Assembly (NCBI GenBank): GCA_022827265.1
Contig: JAJDTF010000097.1
Location: 1-64,000 of the forward strand
Direction: 5' to 3'
Source of the DNA: Acidimicrobiia bacterium
GTDB taxonomy: Bacteria > Actinomycetota > Acidimicrobiia > Acidimicrobiales > Poriferisodalaceae
DNA length: 64,000 nucleotides
Of this stretch, positions 49,209 to 56,793 are shown piece after piece (position 1 is the stretch's first letter; every line of letters starts with the position of its first letter). The notes under the pieces are model-generated. The model did no database searches. It was not told the origin of the DNA and saw only the letters and a list, made by a program, of their open reading frames with translations. Position numbers and translations under genes: made by a program.

Positions 49209-51601
49209 CTTCGAACGGGCCGGCGGCGCCACCCCTGTTCGCGGATCTCCTGGCTGCGCGGAGCATCTCGCCAGACGGCTTTCAGACCGAGGCGTTCGCC
49301 GCGCTGGATCAGGGCAGGTCGGTGTTGGTGGCTGCGCCGACTTCGTCGGGCAAGACCCTCGTTGCGGAATACGGGATCGCGGCGGCACTCGGCGCCGGCA
49401 TGCGAGCGGCCTACACCACGCCGACCAAGGCGCTGTCGAATCAGAAGCTGCGCGAGCTGCGCTCCTGGCTGGGATCCGAACGGGTAGGCCTGCTCACCGG
49501 CGACAACGTCATCTGCCCCGATGCCGATGTCGTGGTCATGACCACCGAAGTGCTCCGCAACATGATGTACGCCGGTTCGGCGCACATCGCTCAGTTCGGC
49601 ATGGCCGTACTGGATGAGGTCCACTACCTGCAGGATCCCTACCGGGGAGCGGTCTGGGAAGAGGTCATCATCAGCACGCCGCCGCATATGCGACTGGTGT
49701 GCCTGTCGGCCACGGTCAGCAACGCGCACGAGCTCGCATCATGGGTCGAAGCCACCGCAGGCGGCTGCACCGCGGTGGTGTGCTCGCAACGGCCGGTACC
49801 CCTGGAGGACCGCTACCTGCTCTACGAGCGACACAGCCGCCGCTTGGTGGACCTGCCGACGCTGCGGGACGGCCGCCCGAATCCCGAGATCGAACGGATA
49901 GTCGAGCAGGCACGTTCCCGATCCGGCGGCCAGCGCCGGCATCGCCGTGCAGGCGCGCGACCGGCCCGCCCGCGGCGCTCGGAGATCGTCGAGCATCTGG
50001 CTGCCAGCGCCAGGCTGCCCGCAATCGTGTTCGTGTTCTCCCGCCAGGGATGCGACGCCGCCGCCCGGACGCTCGTCGCTGAGGGGGCGGCGTTTCTGGA
50101 TGCCGCCCAGCAGCATCGCGTACGGCAGATCGCGGCGGCGCACACGGCGGACCTTGAAGCGGGTGATCTCGACGCACTCGGCTACGACGGGTGGCTGGAG
50201 CAGCTCACGGCCGGTGTCGCAGCTCATCACGCGGGCCTGATACCGGCGTTCAAGGAGGCCATCGAGGAGTGCTTCTCCGCCGGGCTGCTGGCAGTGGTGT
50301 TCGCAACGGAGACCCTGGCGGTGGGCGTGAACATGCCCGCCCGCTCGGTGGTGATCGAGCAGCTCAGCCGCTTCCGCGGCGAGGGCTTCTCGTTGCTGAC
50401 CCCGGGTGAATACACCCAGCTCACCGGTCGGGCGGGCCGTCGCGGCATAGACGAGACCGGTTACGCGTACACGCTGTGGCATCCGCAGACGGCATTCGAG
50501 GAGACGGCCCGCCTGGTCGCGAGCGGCGACTTCGAGCTGGAGTCCTCGTTCCGGCCCACGTACAACATGGTCGCCAACCTCATCGCCAGCCGCACCCACG
50601 ACGAGGCAGTCGAGCTGTTGCAGCGGTCGTTCGCCCAGTGGCGGGCTGATCGCCGGGTCGGCCAGTGGACCGCGGAGCTCGAAGCGGAGCGCAAGGCGCT
50701 GCGCGAGGCCCGTGCACGGCTGCGGTCGATGGGGGGCGGCCGTGGCCGTTCGAAGTCGCATGCACCGGCACGCGGGAGGCCGTCGGGCTCGGGTCGGCAC
50801 CGGCGCGGCAGGCCCGCCGACCGCCGCGCCGACCGGGCGCTCGTCGATGCGGAGCGACACGCCGAGCGCGTGGGAGCACGGGTGAGCCGTCTGAAGGATC
50901 GGATCAAGCTCGCCAAGGGAGGGCTGGCCCGCCAGCTCGACGCCACCAACGAGGTGCTGAACATCTTCGGCTGTGCGGACGGCTGGTCGCTGACCGAGAC
51001 CGGCGGCTGCCTGAAGTCTGTGTTCCACGAGTGCGATCTGCTGACGGTGCTGTGCCTGCGCGACGGCGTCTTCGACGGTGTGGCGCCGGCTCAGCTTGCC
51101 GGCCTGGTGTCGGTGCTGACCTACGAACATCGCAGCAGCCAGCCTCCGCCGGCGCCCCGCTATCCCGACAACGACTCCCGCGAACGGGCAGCGCACGTGT
51201 TCGAGCTGGCGTCGCAGATCAACCGCGCTGAGCGACAGCACAGCGTGGCGCCGTCGCGCCCGCCCGACGCGTCGTTCTTCGCTGTTGCCCATGCCTGGGC
51301 TGGCGGGACGGCATACACCGATCTGCGGCACGGCGACGCACGAGGCGACCAGATGCCCTCTGGTGGCGATTTCGTTCGCCAGATGCGCCAGCTCATCGAT
51401 CTCGTCGACCGGATCGCAGACGTTGCTGCCCAGCAGCGCACACGACGCACCGCAGCCGATGCCTGTTCGGCACTCGACCGCGGTGTCGTCGCTGCAGCTG
51501 CTCGAGTCTCCGATGGCCGGGTAGGGGAATCCGTCACCGCGGCGCCGGGAGACGGTTTCGCGTCATTGCCGGTGGTGAAACGCACCCGCAGGCTCTCGTG
51601 A
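49205..51601 (+). CDS. helY: Ski2/Mtr4-like DEVH-box RNA helicase (HelY)
   Basis: A 798-residue superfamily 2 helicase. Motif I APTSSGKT (44-51), PTKALSNQK, TTEVLRNM, motif II DEVH (137-140), motif III SATVSN, then AVGVNMPARSVVIE and the motif VI QLTGRAGRRGID. Two basic insertions are notable: one near 235-260 (RSRSGGQRRHRRAG) and one near 515-545 (GGGRGRSKSHAPARGRPSG), both low complexity and likely RNA-binding. It is smaller than mycobacterial HelY (about 900 residues). It probably unwinds RNA in turnover or ribosome maturation. The GTG overlaps the tatC stop. Confidence 0.93.
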   Translation: MTSNGPAAPPLFADLLAARSISPDGFQTEAFAALDQGRSVLVAAPTSSGKTLVAEYGIAAALGAGMRAAYTTPTKALSNQKLRELRSWLGSERVGLLTGDNVICPDADVVVMTTEVLRNMMYAGSAHIAQFGMAVLDEVHYLQDPYRGAVWEEVIISTPPHMRLVCLSATVSNAHELASWVEATAGGCTAVVCSQRPVPLEDRYLLYERHSRRLVDLPTLRDGRPNPEIERIVEQARSRSGGQRRHRRAGARPARPRRSEIVEHLAASARLPAIVFVFSRQGCDAAARTLVAEGAAFLDAAQQHRVRQIAAAHTADLEAGDLDALGYDGWLEQLTAGVAAHHAGLIPAFKEAIEECFSAGLLAVVFATETLAVGVNMPARSVVIEQLSRFRGEGFSLLTPGEYTQLTGRAGRRGIDETGYAYTLWHPQTAFEETARLVASGDFELESSFRPTYNMVANLIASRTHDEAVELLQRSFAQWRADRRVGQWTAELEAERKALREARARLRSMGGGRGRSKSHAPARGRPSGSGRHRRGRPADRRADRALVDAERHAERVGARVSRLKDRIKLAKGGLARQLDATNEVLNIFGCADGWSLTETGGCLKSVFHECDLLTVLCLRDGVFDGVAPAQLAGLVSVLTYEHRSSQPPPAPRYPDNDSRERAAHVFELASQINRAERQHSVAPSRPPDASFFAVAHAWAGGTAYTDLRHGDARGDQMPSGGDFVRQMRQLIDLVDRIADVAAQQRTRRTAADACSALDRGVVAAAARVSDGRVGESVTAAPGDGFASLPVVKRTRRLS

Positions 51602-52227
51602 CGGTCCGGCGCAACGAGCCGTGGGGATCTGCCGCGACATTGCCTGATGGGGCACCGATCGCCGGCAGCAATGCCGAGTTGCGCCGGTTGATCACCTGCC
51701 AGTGCACTGGTGATGCACCAGCGACGCCGATCGGCGTCATCGGCGGCGATCTGTGGCGCGTGGTGGGAGCACCGCCAGGCGGTGCGGATCGCCTGCACTC
51801 CGCGCACGCGCGAACAGCGCCGATCGACCTCATCGAGGTGACGGCCGACGGCGAGACGCACTGGGCCTGTGTCGGGGCCGTCGCGCGCAACTCGTGGTGG
51901 CGTGGCCCCGTCGTGGTTGCCATGAGTGCCGAATCGCTCGGGCCGTGGCGGCTGGCACCCGCAGCCCATCCCAACGACGGGCGGCTGCACGTGACCAGCA
52001 CCGGTCTGGGTCAGCCTGGGCTCAGCGTGGCCCAACGCATGTTGGCCCGCCGCCGGCTGCGGTCGGGCGCTCACCTGCCGCATCCGGCCATCGCCGTGCG
52101 GCGCGTGGAGAGTGCGGAGCATCAGTTCGACCGGCCACTCGGACTCTGGCTCGACGGCGAGCGAGCAGGCAGGTGCCGTGAGCTGGTTCTCGAGATCCAT
52201 CCCGACGCCGCAATGGTCGTGTTCTGA
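51598..52227 (+). CDS. Diacylglycerol-kinase C-terminal-like protein
   Basis: A 209-residue protein that resembles only the C-terminal beta domain of DAGK/YegS-type lipid kinases: GPVVVAMSAESLGPWRLAPA, AHPNDGRLHVTSTG, ARRRLRSGAHLPHPAI, RPLGLWLDGERAG. The N-terminal catalytic domain with its GGDGT motif is missing; instead there is a 90-residue beta-rich N-terminus (GVIGGDLWRVVG). Proteins like this follow helY in other Actinobacteria, so it looks like a conserved short form rather than a fresh truncation. Kinase activity is doubtful. The GTG overlaps the helY stop. Confidence 0.7.
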   Translation: MTVRRNEPWGSAATLPDGAPIAGSNAELRRLITCQCTGDAPATPIGVIGGDLWRVVGAPPGGADRLHSAHARTAPIDLIEVTADGETHWACVGAVARNSWWRGPVVVAMSAESLGPWRLAPAAHPNDGRLHVTSTGLGQPGLSVAQRMLARRRLRSGAHLPHPAIAVRRVESAEHQFDRPLGLWLDGERAGRCRELVLEIHPDAAMVVF

Positions 52228-52329
52228 GTTGACGGTGCACCGTTCCGCAGCGACGCCGCTGCACGCCCGACTGTGGGCGGCCCATCGCTGCGTGCGCAAG
52301 CGGTCCGCGAGGCTTCGGTGTTCGGGCCA

Positions 52330-52335
52330 TACCAT
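52330..52335 (+). promoter_or_regulatory. Candidate -10 element (TACCAT), leaderless ThyX-like gene
   Basis: TACCAT, then CGGCGCA, then the GTG at 52343. The same hexamer and spacing are seen at tatA. Confidence 0.42.
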
Positions 52336-52342
52336 CGGCGCA

Positions 52343-53995
52343 GTGTCTCCGCCGACCCGACCCGCCGGTGATCCGGTAGTCCACTACGCCGCCGAGACGT
52401 TCACGCCTGCCGAGCAGGACATCTTGCGGCGGTACGTGACGAATCTGCGCCAGCCGGTGTTTGCGCTCGTGAACCTGCCTGAAGTGGTGAAGGGGGCGCT
52501 GTTCGCCCGCTACTCCAGGACGCACAAGAGCCTGCGGCGGCTGCTGCTGGACGAATTCGTGGACGACCTCGACATCTCCGGCGACGAGACCATCGACGCC
52601 ACGATGGGCGTCGCCCGCGCCGAGCAGCTGTACCAGCGCGTCTTCGTGGAGTACGGCGACGACTCGGTGGCGCAACTCGGGGCCGTGCACCTGGCGTGCG
52701 AGCAGGCGTCCAATCTGCTCACCAAGATCCTCGAACGAGGACGGCTGATGTCGTACCTCGAGCAGTCCACCCGCTACCTCGCCTACGACGAGCGCGTCCA
52801 GGGCCGCTACCGGTATCACCGGCCGCCCGAGGTGATGGGCTCGCGTGCGGGGACGCGATTCGTCGGCGACGTGGACCGTATGTTCGACGCCTACGGCGAC
52901 ATGGTTCGCCGCATGACGGAATGGCTCACCGAGCATCCCGATGCGGCGGCCGGTGCCGCCGCCGGCAGCGACCTCGCGCGCCGGCGCGCCATCCGGGCAC
53001 AGGCATTCGACGCCTCCAGGGGACTGTTGCCGGCAGCCAGCCTGTCCAACGTCGGCATCTTCGGCAGCGGGCAGGCCTACGAAGCGCTCCTGCTGCGGAT
53101 GCGGGCGCACCCGCTGCCCGAGGCACGCAGCTACGCCCAGATGATGCTGACCGAGCTGCGCAAGGTCATCCCCTCGTTCCTGCGGCGCGTGGACCAGCCC
53201 GACCGGGGTGTCGTGTGGTCGGACTACCTCGAGACCAATCGGATCGCGATGTCCGAGTTCGCCGCAGATCTTTTTGCCGAGGACGAACCGGAGCCGGTGC
53301 CCGAAGTCCTGCTGACCGACTGGGACCCCTCCGGCGAAGCCAAGATGCTGGCGGCCATGCTGTACCCGTACACGTCGCTGGGAGCATCACAGATCGCCGC
53401 TCGAGTCGCTCAGATGACCGAAGCCGAGCGCATGGCGCTGGTGGAGCGATACTGCGGCGAGCGGGCCAACCGGCGCCACCGGCCGGGCCGGGCGCTGGAG
53501 CGCATCGACTACCGCTTCGATGTGCTCGCCGACTACGGCAGCTTCCGCGACCTGCAACGCCATCGCTTGCTCACAATCGAATGGCAGCCGCTGAGCCCGC
53601 AGCACGGGTACTCCGTGCCTGCGCTAGTGGATGCAGCCGGCGGGGGAGAGGCCTACGACGAGGTGATGGATCTGTCGGCAGAGCTGTACGACACGCTCGC
53701 AGAAGCCGTCGGAACGCTGGAGGCGTCGTATGCCGTTTCGATGGCGTATCGCGTGCGCTACAGCATGCAGTTCAACGCCCGTGAGGCCATGCACCTGATC
53801 GAGCTGCGATCACAGCCTCAGGGTCACGATGACTACCGGCGGGTCGTGACCGAGATGTATCGCCAGATCGCCGAGACCGCAGGACACCGGGCAGTGGCTG
53901 CGATGCTGACGCACGTGGATCTGTCCGAGGGCATCTTGGGGCGCCTGGGTGCTGAGGAAGCCACGGCTCGACGGCAATCTGCAGAGCCGGCCTGA
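52343..53995 (+). CDS. Double-domain ThyX-like flavoprotein (degenerate alternative thymidylate synthase)
   Basis: A 550-residue protein made of two ThyX-like halves. The N-terminal half keeps EYGDDSVAQLG (103-113), EQSTRY (140-145) and AFDASRGLLP (221-230). The C-terminal half keeps LQRHRLLTIEWQPLS (404-418) and FNAREAMHLIELR (477-489). Canonical ThyX is about 230-250 residues with an RHRx7S motif; here serine comes after nine residues, and each half carries only part of the active-site set. A composite site across the two halves, or loss of thymidylate synthase activity, are both possible. FAD binding is plausible. The GTG start is supported by the -10-like element. Confidence 0.8.
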   Translation: MSPPTRPAGDPVVHYAAETFTPAEQDILRRYVTNLRQPVFALVNLPEVVKGALFARYSRTHKSLRRLLLDEFVDDLDISGDETIDATMGVARAEQLYQRVFVEYGDDSVAQLGAVHLACEQASNLLTKILERGRLMSYLEQSTRYLAYDERVQGRYRYHRPPEVMGSRAGTRFVGDVDRMFDAYGDMVRRMTEWLTEHPDAAAGAAAGSDLARRRAIRAQAFDASRGLLPAASLSNVGIFGSGQAYEALLLRMRAHPLPEARSYAQMMLTELRKVIPSFLRRVDQPDRGVVWSDYLETNRIAMSEFAADLFAEDEPEPVPEVLLTDWDPSGEAKMLAAMLYPYTSLGASQIAARVAQMTEAERMALVERYCGERANRRHRPGRALERIDYRFDVLADYGSFRDLQRHRLLTIEWQPLSPQHGYSVPALVDAAGGGEAYDEVMDLSAELYDTLAEAVGTLEASYAVSMAYRVRYSMQFNAREAMHLIELRSQPQGHDDYRRVVTEMYRQIAETAGHRAVAAMLTHVDLSEGILGRLGAEEATARRQSAEPA

Positions 53996-54026
53996 CGGTC
54001 GAGCCCCGGGTACCTCGCCTGATGGA

Positions 54027-54548
54027 ATGCTCCGCATGGACGTAGTGGCCCGCCCTGCCGGTCGTGAGCACGTAGGAGTGCTCGCGCAGATGGCGGCCGA
54101 CACAGTGGCTGAGCAGGTTGATGCGCGCGGCGGCTGGGTGTGGTCGCGCCGGGAGGTGAGAACGAGGCCCTTCGAGGAGAGCCTCGCCGAGGCCCTTGAT
54201 GACTCCGACAGCGCCGTGTGGATCGGGGAGATCGACGGCACGCCGGTGGGCTACGCCGTTGCCACCGTCGAACCCTTGCAGACCGGCGAGATGCTGGGGC
54301 GTGTCGCCGACCTGTATGTCGCTCCCGGAGCCCGCGAGGTCAGCGTCGGGGAGGCGCTGATCGGAGAGGTGCTGCAGTGGTGCGCCGAACGGGGCTGCGT
54401 GGGCGTCGATTCGCTGGCGCTGCCGGGCAACCGTGCCACCAAGAACTTCTTCGAGACATTCGGGTTCACCGCACGGCTGCTGGTGCTGCACCGCAAGCTG
54501 GCGCCTGAGGCCGAGTCTCGCAGCGGGTTATCTCCCAGATCGCCGTGA
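54027..54548 (+). CDS. GNAT-family N-acetyltransferase
   Basis: A 173-residue acetyltransferase with a GNAT fold: AVWIGEIDGTPVGYAVA (strand 4 region), VADLYVAPGAREVSVGEALI (acetyl-CoA loop in a variant form), and LALPGNRATKNFFETFGFTARLL, the usual C-terminal helix-strand. The start is likely the ATG at 54027 or 54036; the upstream frame is shadow. The next gene starts inside its stop (GTGA). The substrate is unknown. Confidence 0.8.
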   Translation: MLRMDVVARPAGREHVGVLAQMAADTVAEQVDARGGWVWSRREVRTRPFEESLAEALDDSDSAVWIGEIDGTPVGYAVATVEPLQTGEMLGRVADLYVAPGAREVSVGEALIGEVLQWCAERGCVGVDSLALPGNRATKNFFETFGFTARLLVLHRKLAPEAESRSGLSPRSP

Positions 54549-54952
54549 GCGAGCCGGTGCCCGAAGTGTGCGTCGGCGGGATTGCCGTGCGCGGCAGCTC
54601 CGTGCTGCTGGTGCGCCGTGGCCGCCCGCCGGCAGAGGGACTGTGGGCGTTCCCAGGAGGGCGTGTCGAGCCCGGAGAGCGCCTGAGCGACGCCGTCGAG
54701 CGCGAACTGGCCGAGGAGACCGGGCTCGTGGTGCGGTGCGGCGAACTCGTCGGCGTGACCGAGCACATCAGCGAGCACCTGCATTTCGTGATCCTGGACT
54801 ACACCGTGGAGTGCCCCGCCGATGCGGCGCCGGTCGCCGGCGACGACGCGGCCGACGCCCGGTTCGTGGAATTCGACGAGATCAGGGTGGGTGCGCTGCC
54901 GCTCTCAGGCGGGATGCGTGAGTTCCTCGACCGCCACGTCTTCGCTGGCTGA
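54545..54952 (+). CDS. Nudix hydrolase
   Basis: A 135-residue Nudix protein with a complete box G-x5-E-x7-REUXEEXGU, read as GGRVEPGERLSDAVERELAE followed by ETGL. It hydrolyses a nucleoside diphosphate derivative; the sequence near PPAEGLWAFPGG resembles MutT-like and ADP-ribose-type members. The GTG overlaps the GNAT stop. Its last 48 bases are antisense to the end of the convergent 54905-56494 gene. Confidence 0.92.
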   Translation: MSEPVPEVCVGGIAVRGSSVLLVRRGRPPAEGLWAFPGGRVEPGERLSDAVERELAEETGLVVRCGELVGVTEHISEHLHFVILDYTVECPADAAPVAGDDAADARFVEFDEIRVGALPLSGGMREFLDRHVFAG

Positions 54953-56494
54953 GTCTCCGTCGGCCGCGTCACTCTCACTTGCTTGCGGCGGCTCGACGGC
55001 ACCGCTGGCATCGTCGGCTGACTCTCCATCGGCGATGGCTTCGACTGGTGCTTCGGTTTCGCTCTCGCTGCCGGCGTCCGTAGCAGGCGCTTCAGCGCCG
55101 ACGATGGATTCGGGTTCCTCGGGCTGCTCTGTCGGCTCGACCTGTTCGACCGAATCAATCGCTTCGGTCTTCGGTCGGCGTCCGCGGCCGCTCCGCGGCT
55201 GTTTGCGCTGGCTTGCTTCAGTGGGGTCGATGCCCAGGGCGGCGGCCACCTCGGGCAGGCGAGACGCCACCTTGCGCACCGCTTCGAGCAGCTCCTCTGT
55301 CGGCTGCTCCGGGATAGCAGGCAGCACTACATAGGGCCGCACCGGCGAGTAGGCCACGGCTTCGAGCACGACGGCGATCCGGTGCTGGGAGGCTCCGGTG
55401 CCCAGCGCGGCGCTGGCCTGGGACGTCAGTTCCTGGGCGATCTCGGGGGGAAGCGGTGCCCCCGCCTTGGGGGGGCGGGAACTCAGGCGCAGCGCTCGCA
55501 CGACGCGCCCTTCGGTCAGCGTGGTCCGCAGCTCGTCGTGCCATTCACGCTGGCTGCGTTCGACGCGTTCGTTGAGTCCTTCCCTGATCTTCTCGGCAAG
55601 TTCCCGGGCCTCGGCGTCCCGGGCATGGTCTTCGGCAGCCACGAGCACGGAGCGAAGGTCGCGCAGGTCGACTCGTTCGATCCCGGCGAGGGCGGCATCG
55701 GCGCGGTCGCGCCACTCCGCGATCTGCACTGGTCCGATCAGCGATTCCGCGAGCTGCAGTACTCCTTCGGCGGGCACCTCGGGCGCACCGTCGGCTGCCG
55801 CCTTGCGGTTCTGCTCAATGATCTCGGCTCGCACGGCAGCGAGGCCGCCGCGCACCACTTGCTCTGCCACTACCTGCTGCTCGACTGGCAGCGAGGCGAT
55901 AAGCGCCTCACGGTGCTGACGACCAGGGCGGAGCTTGCGCGCCTTGGGGCGCGGGGGGGGTTCGGGGGTATCGAGCTTTGTCTGGGCCTCGGCATCTCGT
56001 GCCGGTCGTTTGCCGTCGCCGTCTCGCCTGCGACGGCCGCCGCCCTCGCGTCGATTGCGCTGTCGGGGCTTGTCTCCGCTCGCGTCGGCGGCGCCGTCGC
56101 GGCTCCGACGTTCCCCCTGGCGCTTCCGCCGGGGACCTCGTGAGTCTCGTTCGCCACTGCGGCCACGACCCCGCTCACCGCCGCCCTTGCGGCCGTCACG
56201 ACCGCGGCTGGCCCTGGTGGTGGTCGTTCCCGCACCACGATCCGGTGATCCGATCAGCTCGATGCGCTCGGCAGGGGGTTTGCCGCTGCGGGCCTTGGGC
56301 GGGAGCACCTCGGTGACGAAGATGCCGTCGACCTCGAACTCGGCGTCGACTCGCAGAACGTCTCCAGCAACAGCGCCCTTCGGCAGCAGATCGCCGTCGA
56401 GCACGCCCTTGGGCTGCTTAGCGCCCGCGGCGCGCCAAGTCCACGAGCCGTCGTCACGCCGGCTGGTCAACTCGACTTCGAGGCGACGGCTCAC
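54905..56494 (-). CDS. Unrecognised protein with basic RG-rich and acidic disordered regions
   Basis: A 529-residue protein I cannot place in a named family. Residues 1-75 look like a small beta domain (RRLEVELTSRRDDGSWTWRA ... GDVLRVDAEFEVDGIFVTEV), possibly OB- or TRAM-like. Residues 80-180 are Arg/Gly/Asp-rich and disordered (GRKGGGERGRGRSGERDSRG). Residues 190-430 are helical and conserved-looking, including REALIASLPVEQQVVAEQVV and VVRALRLSSRPPKAGAPLP. The last 100 residues are highly acidic. The basic tract suggests nucleic-acid binding. The GTG at 56494 has AAGG upstream. Divergent from parC. Confidence 0.65.
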   Translation of the reverse strand: MSRRLEVELTSRRDDGSWTWRAAGAKQPKGVLDGDLLPKGAVAGDVLRVDAEFEVDGIFVTEVLPPKARSGKPPAERIELIGSPDRGAGTTTTRASRGRDGRKGGGERGRGRSGERDSRGPRRKRQGERRSRDGAADASGDKPRQRNRREGGGRRRRDGDGKRPARDAEAQTKLDTPEPPPRPKARKLRPGRQHREALIASLPVEQQVVAEQVVRGGLAAVRAEIIEQNRKAAADGAPEVPAEGVLQLAESLIGPVQIAEWRDRADAALAGIERVDLRDLRSVLVAAEDHARDAEARELAEKIREGLNERVERSQREWHDELRTTLTEGRVVRALRLSSRPPKAGAPLPPEIAQELTSQASAALGTGASQHRIAVVLEAVAYSPVRPYVVLPAIPEQPTEELLEAVRKVASRLPEVAAALGIDPTEASQRKQPRSGRGRRPKTEAIDSVEQVEPTEQPEEPESIVGAEAPATDAGSESETEAPVEAIADGESADDASGAVEPPQASESDAADGDSASEDVAVEELTHPA

Positions 56495-56793
56495 GGCGCC
56501 TTCACCAACACTCGCGGCAGGGTAGTCCTTGACGCGAGGGCAACCGCATTGGACAGCCGTCCGGATCTGGTGATCGACGCATGACCGGCGGTGAATCCGG
56601 GTGCCGATTCTGGTCGAATCTGCCTCGCTCGGTACTGGCCTGCCCGACAAATAACCCGGTGCGGCGCTGCCAGCGCCGTACTCTCGACAGCAACCGCCGG
56701 AGTGCGCCTGCCGAATGGCGCTATCCGGCTGTTTGGGCGCGCATGCCCACTCATTCTCTGCAACACCACCAGTCCCCGAAAGGGTCTCCGACG
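56495..56793. other. Divergent intergenic region upstream of parC
   Basis: It should hold the promoters of the unknown minus-strand gene and of parC. TACCCT on the minus strand (about 56521) and TACTCT on the plus strand (about 56680) are -10-like. An ATG at 56743 in frame with parC would add 17 residues; AAAGGG before the ATG at 56794 favours the later start. No other gene seen. Confidence 0.4.
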
